Assembly (NCBI GenBank): GCA_019359725.1
Contig: JAHHGR010000007.1
Span: 1-64,000, forward strand
Direction of reading: 5' to 3'
Source: Aphanocapsa lilacina HA4352-LM1
GTDB lineage: Bacteria; Cyanobacteriota; Cyanobacteriia; Gloeobacterales; Gloeobacteraceae
DNA: 64,000 nt
Each line of letters opens with the position of its first letter. Positions within the stretch are counted from its first letter, which is position 1. Made by a program: the position numbers and the translations under genes. The notes under the pieces are model-generated. The model saw nothing but the letters and a program-made list of their open reading frames with translations. It ran no database searches and was not told the origin of the DNA. Shown here piece after piece: positions 36,526 to 46,521 of the stretch.

Positions 36526-37101
36526 ATGAAAAACGCACAAACCGTCGGTTGGAACCTCTGGCTGCAGTGGGTGCTGGCTTATGCACTGGGGTCACTGGCG
36601 GGTGGGGCGATTGCCCGGCCCCTGGGTGAAGCGATTGGCTCGGTGTTGGGAGCCGCCGCCGCCGGGTTGGTGGTCGGGGTGGCTCTGGGTCTGGCGCAGG
36701 CGGTGGTGTTGGGGCGCTATCTCAAAGCCGGCACCCCCTGGATCCGCGCGACTGCCCTCGGTTCTGCCCTGGGATCGCTGCTGGGCGGTACGGCGGAGTG
36801 GCTGGCCCTCAACCGGATGGGCCTGGCGGATTTGCCAAGCAATGTCCTGGGGATGACGGTGGTCGGCGCCTGTCTGGGGGTGGCCCAGTGGTGGGCGGTG
36901 CGCAAACAGTTTCCCCAGTTCGGCTGGTGGATTTTGGGCAACACGATCGCCCTGGCGCTCGGCCCGATCGTCACGCTCCTCGCAGTACTCGCGCTGGGCT
37001 ATCTTGGCCCGGCAGCCACCGTTTTCCTGCGTCCGCTGGTGAGTGCGGCGGTGAGCGGCGGCGTGCTGGTTGGGCTACTGCGCGAAGCCAAGATCGAATA
37101 A
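36526..37101 (+). CDS. Multi-pass membrane protein of unknown function
   Basis: A 191-residue protein rich in Gly, Ala, Leu and Val, with about five or six membrane spans (WNLWLQWVLAYALGSLAGG, AGLVVGVALGLAQAVVLG, WWILGNTIALALGPIVTLL). Small-residue spacing (GxxxG) is frequent, suggesting tightly packed helices. An AAGGGTGTCG site precedes the ATG at MKNAQTVG. No transporter or enzyme motif was recognised. It resembles the many small integral-membrane proteins of cyanobacteria with no known role. Confidence 0.7.
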   Translation: MKNAQTVGWNLWLQWVLAYALGSLAGGAIARPLGEAIGSVLGAAAAGLVVGVALGLAQAVVLGRYLKAGTPWIRATALGSALGSLLGGTAEWLALNRMGLADLPSNVLGMTVVGACLGVAQWWAVRKQFPQFGWWILGNTIALALGPIVTLLAVLALGYLGPAATVFLRPLVSAAVSGGVLVGLLREAKIE

Positions 37102-37611
37102 GCCTCCTGCCCAACACCGGACCACTACAGCACCGATCCCCGGGGCGGCACGTCAAAGACCTGGCTAGATACTTGTGCCAACAAGTATACCTGACTCCCA
37201 TAAAAGTCAACTGTATATGGTGCATAAGTAATCAAAAAGTACCCGTACGATCATCCAAGAGCCTGGTGCACTACCGTTGGAATATGAAGACTTCTACTCG
37301 ATCTACGAGATCGACAAGTCGCGACGGGTAGGCTGACCAGTAACTTTTCAGAACGCGTGTAAGCGATGAACGCTCTCCGACTGCCAATCCTGGTGGGATG
37401 CCTGCAAACGAAACCGGCGAAGCCCTCGGCCATCCACAAGTTTTTGCTTTTGAGCGGGGCACCGGTGGGCAACACGGCGATTCGCTATCTGCGCGGCCGC
37501 TGCGACCAGACCCCCTGGCGGGGGCGGCCGATCGGGCGAGTGGAGACGACTCTCGCGCGCATCCTTGCCAGTTCGCTAAATTAAGCGCCAGTTCATTAAA
37601 TTAAGCATCTA
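37102..37611. other. Scrap-containing intergenic region
   Basis: About 510 bp with no gene I can support. A coding-like tail at 37262-37336 (PLEYEDFYSIYEIDKS then stop) resembles the end of a RelE/ParE-type toxin but has no body or start. A 72-codon frame at 37366-37584 has no ribosome site or family match. Two tandem copies of a 20-bp unit, differing at two bases, lie near 37568-37607. Confidence 0.45.
37568..37607. repeat. Two tandem copies of a 20-bp unit
   Basis: GCCAGTTCGCTAAATTAAGC is followed directly by GCCAGTTCATTAAATTAAGC. The duplication sits just downstream of the remnant tail that follows the TetR gene and looks like replication slippage in non-coding DNA. Confidence 0.8.
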
Positions 37612-37776
37612 CAGCGGCCAGCCCAGTGGGCTCAAAGTGTCGAACTCCTGGCGCGTGCGCAGAATAAAAGTTTCCCAGCGCTCGACGGTCTCCGGTTCGG
37701 GAATGGCGCGGCGAGCCCCGCTGCGGTAGGCGTCGGTGCGCCGTTCGAGTTCCTCGGCGGCACAACTCCACCCGCC
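37609..37776 (-). pseudogene. Orphan C-terminal coding tail after the TetR gene
   Basis: On the minus strand, in the same frame as TetR and directly after its TGA, 55 codons stay open: CAAEELERRTDAYRSGARRA, then TVERWETFILRTRQEFDTL and GWPL before a TAG. The composition and codon use are protein-like, yet there is no ATG, GTG or TTG in that frame after the TGA. I infer the 3' end of another gene left after a deletion, rather than readthrough of the TetR stop. Confidence 0.4.
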
Positions 37777-38355
37777 TCAGAGCGCCCCGGTGCGCAGCCC
37801 AGCGGTCACCAGGGCAAGGACGGCTTGGAGTTCTGCTTCACAGGCTGGATTTGCCGTCACCAGGTGCGGGTGGTGAAAGCGCACCGTGGCGTTCCAGACC
37901 GCCCGTGCAGCGGCCGGCGGGTCGGTCATCTGAAACTCTCCTGAGGCGGCACCGTCGGCCAGGATGCGCTCCAGTTGACCCAGCAGCGTCTCGACGTGGC
38001 GGGCGACGACGCCGCGCGCCGCCTCGGCCACGCCGTGGTACATCGCAAAGTGCTCGGGATCGTCGCTGATTTTGCGCCGCTTCTGCTGCCAGAGGCCCAC
38101 CGCCCAGCCTTCCAGGCGCTCCGCCGCCGGCCCGTCGGCCAGAGCAATCGGTTCGAGCGCTCCTGAGACGGTGCGCAGCCAGCGCTCGGCGACGGCGTCG
38201 AGCAAATCGGCTTTGCTCGCAAAATGCCGGTAGACGTTGGCGTGGCTCATGCCCAGGTGGCGGGCCACGTCGGTCACGGTGAGCTTGGCCGGGCCGTGGC
38301 GGCGCAGGAGCAATTCGGCGGTTTCGAGAATGCGGGAGCGGGTGATGTCGGACAC
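37777..38355 (-). CDS. TetR-family transcriptional regulator
   Basis: A 192-residue regulator. The N-terminal helix-turn-helix reads ILETAELLLRRHGPAKLTVT, then DVARHLGMSHANVYRHFASK, the standard TetR DNA-binding domain. The C-terminal ligand/dimerisation domain is all alpha. It lies 50 bp downstream of the aldo/keto reductase gene on the same strand, so it probably controls that gene and itself, releasing DNA when an organic ligand binds. The ligand cannot be inferred. Confidence 0.92.
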   Translation of the reverse strand: MSDITRSRILETAELLLRRHGPAKLTVTDVARHLGMSHANVYRHFASKADLLDAVAERWLRTVSGALEPIALADGPAAERLEGWAVGLWQQKRRKISDDPEHFAMYHGVAEAARGVVARHVETLLGQLERILADGAASGEFQMTDPPAAARAVWNATVRFHHPHLVTANPACEAELQAVLALVTAGLRTGAL

Positions 38356-38405
38356 TGCAGTGGCGGCTGCGGCCCAGTAGACACTGCCGGAAGCTTATCC
38401 GGTGC

Positions 38406-39386
38406 TCAGCTGTCCAGCATGGCCATTTGATCCGTACTGTAGCGCGTCCCGGCCACAGCGGCGGGCGGCACGGCCGCCGCGATGCGCTCCATATCCTCGG
38501 CGCTCAAATGCACCTGAGCGGCAGCCAGGGCTTCGCTCAGCCGGGCGGGCCGCCGTGCGCCTACCAGAGGTACGATGTCCTCGCCGCGCGCCAGTACCCA
38601 GGCGATCGCCAGCTGTGCCACCCCCACGCCTTTTTCGGCCGCCAGCGTCCGCAGCGCTTCGACCAGGGCGAGGTTGTTCTGCAGATTCTCCCCCGCAAAG
38701 CGCGGCAAGTGCGTCCGAAAATCGTCCGCCGCGAACGGGCCTGCGGCCCGCTCGCTCAGTAACCCCCGCGAGAGCACCCCGTAGGCCACCAGCCCGATGC
38801 CCAGGGCGCGCACGGTTGGGAGTACCTCAGCCTCGATGTCGCGGGTGAGCAGCGAGTACTCGATTTCAAGCGCTGCAATCGGGTGGACGGCGTGGGCGCG
38901 GCGCACTGTGGCGGCGGACGCCTCCGACAGGCCGATGTAGCGGACGTAGCCCGCCTGGACCATTTCGGCGATGGCGCCGACGGTCTCCTCGATGGGCACG
39001 GCCGGGTCGATGCGCGCGGGCTGGTAGAGATCGACATGGTCCGTCCCCAGGCGGCGCAGGGTGTAGGCGAGAGCCGTCTTCACCGCCGCCGGGCGGGCGT
39101 CAAAACCGAGAAAAGTCCCATCCGGGGCGCGCTGGGCGCCAAATTTGACCGAGAGAAACACCTGCTCGCGTCGGTCTGCAAGCGCCTCGCGCAACAACAT
39201 TTCGTTGTGCCCCATGCCGTAAAAATCGCCGGTGTTGAACAGGGTTATCCCCGCGTCGAGGGCCTGGTGGATGGTGGCGATGCTCTCCTGTTCGTCGGCT
39301 TTGCCGTAAAAATCCGACATCCCCATGCACCCAAGGCCGAGGGCTGATACGCGCGGTCCCCCTTTGCCCAATTGCCGCTGTTCCAT
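38406..39386 (-). CDS. Aldo/keto reductase
   Basis: A 326-residue (beta/alpha)8 NADPH-dependent oxidoreductase. It begins MEQRQLGKGGPRVSALGLGC, with LFNTGDFYGMGHNE carrying the catalytic Tyr, SVKFG the Lys, and DLYQPARIDPAVPIEET in the position of the usual His strand. The first Asp of the DTAD motif is Asn here, and the His is replaced in the QPAR form seen in one AKR branch. The end, IVPLVGARRPARLSEAL, is the NADP phosphate-binding region. It probably reduces aldehydes or ketones during detoxification under TetR control. Confidence 0.9.
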   Translation of the reverse strand: MEQRQLGKGGPRVSALGLGCMGMSDFYGKADEQESIATIHQALDAGITLFNTGDFYGMGHNEMLLREALADRREQVFLSVKFGAQRAPDGTFLGFDARPAAVKTALAYTLRRLGTDHVDLYQPARIDPAVPIEETVGAIAEMVQAGYVRYIGLSEASAATVRRAHAVHPIAALEIEYSLLTRDIEAEVLPTVRALGIGLVAYGVLSRGLLSERAAGPFAADDFRTHLPRFAGENLQNNLALVEALRTLAAEKGVGVAQLAIAWVLARGEDIVPLVGARRPARLSEALAAAQVHLSAEDMERIAAAVPPAAVAGTRYSTDQMAMLDS

Positions 39387-39543
39387 GGCTCGTATCCTGA
39401 AATAGATGGCTATACGCCCAGGTTCTCACAGGCTATGACAAATTTCAATATTTGTTATTTGTCATTTGCGGTTTCTGGGCGACGGGCTGCCCGGTGGGTG
39501 TAGACGGTGAAGCGGGAGTGGATTCGATTCAGAGGAGAAGCAG

Positions 39544-40365
39544 ATGGGGCAACACGAAAGGCGCCGCGAGCAGTTGGATTTTGCCCTGGAGTTGGCGCGG
39601 GTTGCCGAGGAGGCGATCATGCCGCACTTTCGCACGGCGGTTGCTGAATACAAAGGCGACGGCTCGGAGGTGACTGCGGCGGATCGTTCGGCTGAGCGGG
39701 CGATGCGCGAGCGCATCGCCGGGGTGTATCCCGGGGCCGCTATTTTGGGGGAGGAATTCGGCGGTGAGGCGGGGCCCGTCAGCGGCGAGCAGTGGGTCAT
39801 CGATCCGATCGACGGCACTACTTCCTTTGTGCTTGGCCTACCGATGTTCGGTACGCTCATCGCCCTGTTGGAGGACAGTCAACCGGTGGTCGGGGTGATC
39901 CACATGCCGGCGATGGGCGAGACCGTCTACGCGGGCCGGGGGCTCGGCTGCTGGTTCGCCCCCGGTGGCGGGCAGGCCGTGCGGGTGCACGCCGCCCCGG
40001 CGGTGGGTCTGCAGGAGGCCTTCGCTTCCTCGACCGGTATCCACTCCTCAGACATTTGGCACCGGGCCGGTCAGGCACCCTACCGGCTCGCGGCCCTCAT
40101 CAACGCAACCAAAAAGTTTCGTTTTGTGGGCGACTGCGTGCAGCACGCTTTGGTCTGCCGGGGACGGTTGCATCTGGCGGTCGATACGCTGATGAATCCC
40201 TGGGACACCGCCGCCCTGGTGCCCTGTGTGCGCGAGGCGGGCGGTGTGGCGGCCACCCTGGAGGGCAACGAGGACGCCGTGGTCTTCGGCGGCAACTTCA
40301 TCTGCGCCTGCAGCCCGGCTCTGCTCCACGAAGCGCTGGCGGTGCTTTCGCCAGTGCAGAAATAA
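39544..40365 (+). CDS. Inositol-monophosphatase-family phosphatase (histidinol-phosphatase-like)
   Basis: A 273-residue Mg-dependent phosphatase with the family metal motifs: ILGEEFGG (Glu ligand), DPIDGTTSFVLGLPMFG (Asp ligands and Thr) and MNPWDTAALVPCVREAGG (late WD). The short glycine-rich substrate loops resemble HisN-type histidinol phosphatases more than inositol phosphatases, but substrate choice is not certain. The start is reasonable by homology. The next gene begins 5 bp downstream and is probably co-transcribed. Confidence 0.85.
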   Translation: MGQHERRREQLDFALELARVAEEAIMPHFRTAVAEYKGDGSEVTAADRSAERAMRERIAGVYPGAAILGEEFGGEAGPVSGEQWVIDPIDGTTSFVLGLPMFGTLIALLEDSQPVVGVIHMPAMGETVYAGRGLGCWFAPGGGQAVRVHAAPAVGLQEAFASSTGIHSSDIWHRAGQAPYRLAALINATKKFRFVGDCVQHALVCRGRLHLAVDTLMNPWDTAALVPCVREAGGVAATLEGNEDAVVFGGNFICACSPALLHEALAVLSPVQK

Positions 40366-40370
40366 TAGCG

Positions 40371-40991
40371 ATGGCCTACGGATTGCACTGGGAATGGCGC
40401 GGATTCGGACCATTGGATCCGGCGGTGCGCGAGCGCATCGAAGCGCTGCCTACCGCCCAGCCCGGCGTTCGCGAGGAAACGGACAGCTATCTATGGACTC
40501 CCCAGTGCACAGCGAACGTCAAATTTCGCACTTTCGGCGAGGGGAGCCTCAAATTCAAGCGTCTGGTGCGCGTCAACGGCCCTGTGCAGCTATGGCTTGA
40601 AGATCCGCGCGAGGAGTACCGGTTGCCAGTGCTCCCGGAGGCGGTACGGAAACTGGCGGAGGTGCTGGGTGTGGTTTTGCCGCTCGCCGACGGCCCGGTG
40701 GAGCGGGCGACTTTGTGGCAGTGGCTCCAGCAGGCAGAGGGGGTACGGATCGTCGAGGTCAAAAAAAGACGAACCGTTCACACCTGGCTCGGTAACGGAA
40801 TGCAAGCGAGTATCGAACTTGCGGATATCTTGACACCGCAGCCGCTGCAAAGTGTGGGCATCGAGGGGGGCGACCAAACAGAGGCGGCGGCGAACGCTGT
40901 CGTGTCCGCCCACGACGCGCTCGAAGTGGGAGATGTACTCGTGGCGCTCAGTTACCTAGACATGTTGCGCCGCTGGGCCAATCATGAGTAG
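40371..40991 (+). CDS. Unknown protein, co-transcribed with a phosphatase
   Basis: A 206-residue soluble protein starting MAYGLHWEWRGFGPLDP. Alternating charged and hydrophobic strands (VKFRTFGEGSLKFKRLV, VRIVEVKKRRTVHTWLG) suggest a beta-barrel fold, perhaps distantly like the CYTH phosphohydrolase tunnel, but I cannot confirm this. It starts 5 bp after the phosphatase stop, which hints at a linked role in phosphate-ester metabolism. No ribosome site beyond a weak ATAGCG is seen, consistent with coupling. Confidence 0.65.
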   Translation: MAYGLHWEWRGFGPLDPAVRERIEALPTAQPGVREETDSYLWTPQCTANVKFRTFGEGSLKFKRLVRVNGPVQLWLEDPREEYRLPVLPEAVRKLAEVLGVVLPLADGPVERATLWQWLQQAEGVRIVEVKKRRTVHTWLGNGMQASIELADILTPQPLQSVGIEGGDQTEAAANAVVSAHDALEVGDVLVALSYLDMLRRWANHE

Positions 40992-41088
40992 CAGGCATTT
41001 GGGGTAAGGGTGCAATCTTTTACCTCAGGTTTCTATGCTGACTTTTTTGCAATTCAGCCTTTATCGATTTTGCAATAGCGCTTTTGGT

Positions 41089-41355
41089 TTACAGGGCGTG
41101 ACGTAGGAGGCTGCCTAGGAAACTGACCGCCGATAACTCCGCCGCTGGCTCAGTGTAATTGGGTATCTGGTCAAACTGATCTCTGTCCGCAAGCAAGAAG
41201 CACGCAGCATTGTAATGCCTTTCTCGGACCATTCTTTTGCAAAAAATTTCGTATCGCTGAGCGTAACTTGTTTCTCGGAATTCTGGTAACACTGGAAAAT
41301 GCGGTTCAGTGAAAACATTGGCTGAAATATCAGAACTCGGAAGTGAGTCGCTCAT
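41089..41355 (-). pseudogene. C-terminal fragment of a PaeR7I/XhoI-type restriction endonuclease
   Basis: Eighty-eight codons read VFTEPHFPVLPEFRETSYAQ, then RYEIFCKRMVRERHYNAACF and YTEPAAELSAVSFLGSLLRH. From memory this resembles the last third of PaeR7I-family restriction enzymes, where 'SYxxRYExLCxKLVxExxY' precedes a closing 'EPxxELSxxxFxxSLLxH'. The catalytic PD-(D/E)XK part that should precede it is missing. The frame begins with an ATGA overlap with the methyltransferase fragment. Family assignment is moderate; truncation is inferred. Confidence 0.5.
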
Positions 41356-42032
41356 TGTGTGATTTCAGGAGATATATTTATGACTCCTCCGGGTTCGTAG
41401 GGTTTGCCAAGGAAGCTGTTGCCATTGCCCGTCGCCTCAAGCGTTGCATTAGCAATCTTGTACCAGATGATAGGAGCTAAGTTGTCAAAGCCAATAGCCC
41501 GGCAATGTTCCTGGATACTGGCGTGTAGTGGAAAGACCCTGTGCCTGCCGAAGCTGCGGCGTGAAACACAAACATCTCCCACGACAATCACCAGCCGACC
41601 TCCCGGTATCAGAATACGTAGAACATTCTGCCAGACGCGATCCAGTTGATCTAGGAACTGTTCATAATCCTCAATGTCACCCAATTGATTCTCGCTGCTG
41701 ATGTACTGCTTGAGAGTCCAATATGGCGGCAAAGTAACGACCAAGTGTACGCTCTCGTCCGGTACAGCGTGCAAGCTTCTGCTATCACCCAATAGCAGCC
41801 GGTGAGTTGAAGGCAACTGTCTAGTACGTTGCTGAAGCTCCTGCATCAGTTCTTCACTTTTGCTAATAGCTGGAATAGCTTTTTGCTCGTCAGCTATTAA
41901 CAACTCCTGTGCCTTCTGGGGAATGATATCACCGCCATCTAACGCAATCGTTAAAGGATCTGGACCCAAAGGGAGCGCAAGCTGGGTCACAATCCGAACT
42001 GTGCGCAAATGTATTTCTTTCGTCGTTGTCAT
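41352..42032 (-). pseudogene. Truncated DNA methyltransferase (N4/N6 type) of a decayed restriction-modification system
   Basis: About 226 residues. Motif IV is HLVVTLPPYWTLKQYI, a TSPPYW-type catalytic site, preceded by HRLLLGDSRSLHAVPDE. Later blocks match amino-methyltransferases: LIPGGRLVIVVGDV and LGKPYEPGGVI. The protein then ends abruptly at INISPEITQ. Intact relatives continue with a target-recognition region and the FxGxG SAM site, which is absent here. The segment is visibly less GC-rich than its neighbours, a sign of foreign origin. I infer that one deletion removed the 3' half of this gene and the 5' part of the endonuclease gene. Confidence 0.6.
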
Positions 42033-42231
42033 GGCCGAGTAGAATGATTGCTGCACATCATACCAAGAAGTAGCGTTGCATCTAGCGCAATCGGCACACG
42101 GAGCCCCAGGAATAGCGGATCCTGTGCGGTGGAGTATGGAAGAGTTCTTTGCAGATAGCTGCTAGCGCAAGAATTGAGCTAAATCAACCTGACGACTAAG
42201 CTCTGCATTGCGCTCATCACGGGTTGTGTCC

Positions 42232-43191
42232 CTACTTCGGGCTCATCGCGAGCATCCGCTCGATGGGAGCGAGGGCGCGCAGGCGGGTGGCTTCTTCGAG
42301 GGTGACCTCGGGGGTGCGATCGCGCATGCACAGGTAAAGCTTCTCGAGGGTGTTGAGGCGCATGAAAGGGCATTCGTTGCAGGCGCACTCGGCCTCGGGC
42401 GGCGCCGGGATAAAGCGCTTGTCGGGGTGGGTTTTTTCCATCTGGTGCAAGATGCCCGCCTCGGTAACCACGATAAAGGCGCGGCTGTCGCTGGTGCCCG
42501 CGTACTTGAGCAGGGCGGTGGTCGAACCGACAAAATCGGCGTGGCACAGCACCGCCGGTTCGCACTCGGGGTGGGCGATCACCTCGGCGTCGGGGTGGCG
42601 CACCTTGAGGGCGATGAGCTTTCGCTCCGAAAATGTCTCGTGCACCACGCACGTCCCCGGCCACAGCACCATCTCCCGCCCGCTCTGCGCCATCACGTAG
42701 CGGCCGAGGTTGCGGTCGGGGGCAAAGACAATCGGTTGGTCCTTGGGGATTTGATTGACGATGGCAGCCGCGTTGGCCGAGGTGCAGATGATGTCGCTGA
42801 GCGCCTTGACCGCCGCCGAGCAGTTGATATAAGAAATGACGATGTGGCCCGGGTAGGCCCGCAGAAATTCGGCGAACCGGTCGGGCGGGCAGTTGTCAGA
42901 AAGCGAGCAGCCGGCGGCCAGATCCGGCAGGAGCACCTGTTTGGTGGGGTTGAGAATCTTGGCGGTCTCGGCCATGAAGTGCACACCCGCAAAGACGATC
43001 ACCTGGGCGTCGGTGGCGGCGGCCTGGCGTGCGAGCCCGAGCGAGTCGCCGATGTAGTCGGCCACATCCTGGATGTCGGGATCCTGGTAGTAGTGCGCCA
43101 GGATGACCGCGTTCAACTCGCGCTTGAGCCGCTCGATCTCAGCAAACAGATCCAGGCGGGGATCGATGGCGGGACGTTGGATAGTGAGCAT
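42232..43191 (-). CDS. nadA: Quinolinate synthase
   Basis: A 319-residue enzyme that condenses iminoaspartate with dihydroxyacetone phosphate to quinolinate in NAD biosynthesis. Family blocks are [39 protein letters not shown], and the 4Fe-4S ligands: Cys in [12 protein letters not shown], Cys in [11 protein letters not shown] or the adjacent HPECEP, and Cys in [17 protein letters not shown]. Length and order are standard. Upstream is the divergent aroF gene with a 142-bp gap. Confidence 0.96.
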   Translation of the reverse strand: MLTIQRPAIDPRLDLFAEIERLKRELNAVILAHYYQDPDIQDVADYIGDSLGLARQAAATDAQVIVFAGVHFMAETAKILNPTKQVLLPDLAAGCSLSDNCPPDRFAEFLRAYPGHIVISYINCSAAVKALSDIICTSANAAAIVNQIPKDQPIVFAPDRNLGRYVMAQSGREMVLWPGTCVVHETFSERKLIALKVRHPDAEVIAHPECEPAVLCHADFVGSTTALLKYAGTSDSRAFIVVTEAGILHQMEKTHPDKRFIPAPPEAECACNECPFMRLNTLEKLYLCMRDRTPEVTLEEATRLRALAPIERMLAMSPK

Positions 43192-43333
43192 CGCTTGGCT
43201 TGGGGCTGTCTTTCCAGTTTAACTTTTTGGGTGGGTGAGCCCCCAGGGGTGCTTAAACCCGCTTTTGGGATGGGCATTGTGTATGATGAGTACCGGTGTT
43301 GTGTATCTTTTGTATCTATTTGAGTGAGGCGGA

Positions 43334-44362
43334 ATGATCGTCATTATGCGTCCGGAAGCCACCGAGGCCGACATTGCGGCCGTGTGCCAGCGCGCCAACG
43401 AAATGGGTCTGGCGGGTCACCCCTGCTACGGTGTGCAGCAGGCGACAATCAGCATCATCGGCTTCGATGAATCCGTCTCGCCGGGAGATTTCAGCAGCCT
43501 GGGCGGGGTGGACCGGGTGGTGCGGGTGAGCACGCCCCACAAGCTCGCGAGCCGCCAGAGCGGCCTACCGGCCACGGCGATCAAGATTGCCCACGGCATC
43601 ACCGTGGGCAGTGGCCTCACCTTCGTGGCCGGCCCCTGTTCGGTCGAAAGCCGCGAGCACATTGTGCACACCGCCCGGCTGGTGAAGGCGGGCGGCGCCT
43701 CGATGCTGCGGGCCGGGGCTTTTAAGCCGCGCACTTCGCCCTACCAGTTTCGCGGTCTGGGCGAAGCGGGCCTCGATTATCTGGCCGAAGCCGGGGCGGC
43801 GGCGGGGTTGCCGGTAGTTACCGAGGTGATGACCCCGGCGCTGGTCGAGAAGGTGGCCGCGCGCGCGGACGTGCTGCAGATCGGCACGCGCAACATGCAA
43901 AATTACGATTTGCTCCTGGCGGTGGGGCGCACCGACAAGCCGGTATTGCTCAAGCGGGGCATGTCCGCCACCCTGACGGAATTTTTGCTTGCCGCCGAGT
44001 ACATCCTCTCGGCGGGCAACCCGAATGTGATCCTTTGCGAGCGGGGCATCCGCACCTTCGAGACCCACACCCGCAATACCCTCGATCTCTCGGCGGTGCC
44101 CGCCCTCAAGACGCTCACCCACCTGCCGGTGGTGGTGGACCCGAGCCACGGCACGGGGCGGCGTGAACTGGTGCTGCCCATGGCCCGCGCTGCTGTCGCC
44201 TGCGGTGCCGACGGGCTGCTGGTCGAAGTGCACCCCGATCCGGATCGCTCGATTAGCGACGCCCAACAGGCAATCTCCCCGGAGATGTTCGCCCAACTGG
44301 TGCGCGATTGCCGGGCGATCTTTGCGGCACTGCACCCGGAGGCGGCTCGCACGCCCGTGTGA
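43334..44362 (+). CDS. aroF: 3-Deoxy-7-phosphoheptulonate (DAHP) synthase
   Basis: A 342-residue type I-beta DAHP synthase, the first enzyme of the shikimate pathway. The N-terminal 85 residues ([20 protein letters not shown]) form a ferredoxin-like/ACT-type regulatory domain. The catalytic (beta/alpha)8 barrel follows: [89 protein letters not shown] and [15 protein letters not shown], with the Cys, Lys, Glu, Asp and His metal/substrate ligands in place. It is monocistronic and divergent from nadA. Confidence 0.96.
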   Translation: MIVIMRPEATEADIAAVCQRANEMGLAGHPCYGVQQATISIIGFDESVSPGDFSSLGGVDRVVRVSTPHKLASRQSGLPATAIKIAHGITVGSGLTFVAGPCSVESREHIVHTARLVKAGGASMLRAGAFKPRTSPYQFRGLGEAGLDYLAEAGAAAGLPVVTEVMTPALVEKVAARADVLQIGTRNMQNYDLLLAVGRTDKPVLLKRGMSATLTEFLLAAEYILSAGNPNVILCERGIRTFETHTRNTLDLSAVPALKTLTHLPVVVDPSHGTGRRELVLPMARAAVACGADGLLVEVHPDPDRSISDAQQAISPEMFAQLVRDCRAIFAALHPEAARTPV

Positions 44363-44478
44363 TATTGAACCCGGGTGAAGGGGCACGGTTGCAATCAGAC
44401 AATGCCCTTCTGTCAGCTCTTCAGCCGGGCCGGGCCGCCAGACGCTCGCCGATGGCGCTCAGTCGCATGGGAGCTTGC

Positions 44479-46395
44479 TCAGGCGCGCGGGGCGCTTACC
44501 GGTTCGGTGGACAGGCTTTCGCGGATCGTTTTGGCGATGCCGCTTGGGGTCAATCCCAGCATGTCGAGTAGTTGCGAGCGGCTGGCGTGGGTGACAAATT
44601 TGTCGTCGATGCCGATTCTCAGGGTCGGCACGGCAATCCCGCCGTCCATGAGCGCTTCGAGCACCGCCGAGCCGAAGCCGCCCATGCGGCAGCCTTCTTC
44701 GACCGTTACCACCCGGCCGATGCGGCGGGCCAAAGGCAGCAGCAATTCGGTGTCGAGGGGCTTGGCGAAGCGGGCGTTGACCACCGTCGCGTCGATGCCG
44801 TGTTCGCTCAGCAGCGCCGCCGCCTGCAGCGACGGGTGGACCATCGTGCCGATAGCCACGACGAGCAAGTCGCCGCCGCTGCGCAGCACCTCGGCTTTGC
44901 CCACCGGCAGCGGCTCCCAGCCCTCGGCCATCAGCGGCGCGCCGGAGCCCGAGCCGCGCGGGTAGCGCACGGCGATGGGTCCCTTGGTGTACTGAATGCC
45001 GGTCACCATCATTCGCTGCAATTCGGCCTCGTCCTTTGGAGCCATCACCACCAGACCAGGAATCTGGCGCAGGTAGGCCAGGTCAAAGACGCCGTGGTGG
45101 GTAGGGCCGTCCTCGCCCACCACTCCGGCGCGGTCGAGGCAGAAGAAGACCGGCAGATCCTGAATCGCCACATCGTGGACTATCTGATCGAAGGCGCGCT
45201 GCAGGAACGTCGAGTAGATGGCCGCCACCGGACGCATCCCGTCGGCAGCCAGGCCCGCCGCCATCGTCACGGCGTGCTGCTCGGCAATGCCCACGTCAAA
45301 GTAGCGCTCGGCAAAGCGTTCTTTAAATTTGTCGAGGCCGGTGCCGGTGGGCATCGCGGCGGTGATGCCCACGATCTTTTCGTTTTGCTCGGCAAGTTTC
45401 ACCAGGGTCTGGGCGAAAACCGATGTGTAGGCGGGCGGGGTCGGTTTGCTTGCGGGTTTGGCCTTGCCGGTGGCCAGATCAAAAGCACTCTGGGCGTGGT
45501 ACTTGATCTGGTTTTGCTCAGCCACCTCGTAGCCCTTGCCCTTGACGGTGATCACGTGCAAGAAGACCGGCCCCGGCAGCGAATGGGCAAATTCAAAGGT
45601 TTCAATCAAATCGTTCAGGTTGTGGCCGTCGATGGGACCTAGGTAAGTAAAGCCCAGTTCTTCGAAGATCACCCCCGCCTTCGAGCGGGTCATCGTCATG
45701 TACTTGACGGTGTCTTTGAAGCGCTCGAATTCGGGGCTGAAGGTGGGGCCGACCAGCGGAATGTTGCGCAGTTGCGTCTCGAGGTTGCTGCGGATCTGGC
45801 GCAGGGCCGGGTCGGTGCGCAGCCGGTTGAGATAGAGCGACAGCCCCCCGACGTTTTCGGAAATGGACATTTCGTTGTCGTTGAGGATGACCATCAGGTT
45901 GGTCTTGCTCAGATGCCCGGCGTGGTTGAGGGCTTCGAGGGCCATGCCGCCGGTGAGCGCCCCGTCGCCGATGATCGCCACGACTTTGCGGTTGAGCCCC
46001 TGGAAGTCCCGCGCCAGGGCCATTCCCAAAGCTGCTGAGATGCTCGTGGAGGCGTGACCCGCCCCCCAGCAGTCGAAGGGGCTCTCGGCGCGCTTGAGGT
46101 AACCGGCGAGGCCGTCTTTTTGGCGCAGGGTATGAAAGTTCGCGTAGCGCCCGGTGAGCATCTTGTGGGGGTAAGCCTGGTGGCCCACGTCCCATACCAC
46201 CCGGTCGCGGTCGAGATCGAGCGTCTTGTAGAGAGCCAGGGTCAATTCGACCACCCCCAGGCCGGGGCCGAGGTGACCACCCGTCGCCGCCACCGTCTGC
46301 AGGTGCTTGTCGCGAATTTGCTGGGCCAGTCGGCCGAGTTGAGAGACAGAAAGATCGCGCAGCTGGTTCGGGTGGGAAAGATCGCTCAGATTCAT
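44479..46395 (-). CDS. dxs: 1-Deoxy-D-xylulose-5-phosphate synthase
   Basis: A 638-residue thiamine-diphosphate enzyme that makes DXP from pyruvate and glyceraldehyde-3-phosphate, opening the MEP isoprenoid route that supplies carotenoids, quinones and chlorophyll side chains. Blocks: [30 protein letters not shown], the ThDP motif [18 protein letters not shown] with N in [16 protein letters not shown], and [19 protein letters not shown]. The N-terminal start [15 protein letters not shown] fits the family. It is a standalone gene with about 120 bp on each side. Confidence 0.97.
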   Translation of the reverse strand: MNLSDLSHPNQLRDLSVSQLGRLAQQIRDKHLQTVAATGGHLGPGLGVVELTLALYKTLDLDRDRVVWDVGHQAYPHKMLTGRYANFHTLRQKDGLAGYLKRAESPFDCWGAGHASTSISAALGMALARDFQGLNRKVVAIIGDGALTGGMALEALNHAGHLSKTNLMVILNDNEMSISENVGGLSLYLNRLRTDPALRQIRSNLETQLRNIPLVGPTFSPEFERFKDTVKYMTMTRSKAGVIFEELGFTYLGPIDGHNLNDLIETFEFAHSLPGPVFLHVITVKGKGYEVAEQNQIKYHAQSAFDLATGKAKPASKPTPPAYTSVFAQTLVKLAEQNEKIVGITAAMPTGTGLDKFKERFAERYFDVGIAEQHAVTMAAGLAADGMRPVAAIYSTFLQRAFDQIVHDVAIQDLPVFFCLDRAGVVGEDGPTHHGVFDLAYLRQIPGLVVMAPKDEAELQRMMVTGIQYTKGPIAVRYPRGSGSGAPLMAEGWEPLPVGKAEVLRSGGDLLVVAIGTMVHPSLQAAALLSEHGIDATVVNARFAKPLDTELLLPLARRIGRVVTVEEGCRMGGFGSAVLEALMDGGIAVPTLRIGIDDKFVTHASRSQLLDMLGLTPSGIAKTIRESLSTEPVSAPRA

Positions 46396-46521
46396 GCTTT
46401 GCTCTGCTGTGCTCCCATCAAATATAACGAAATGTGCACCGACGCGCGCAAACCGCCCGAATTGGCCGTTTCTGGGCCAGTATTACTGCTTACCTGCCCA
46501 GGAAAGTCCAGGGTGCTGCCC

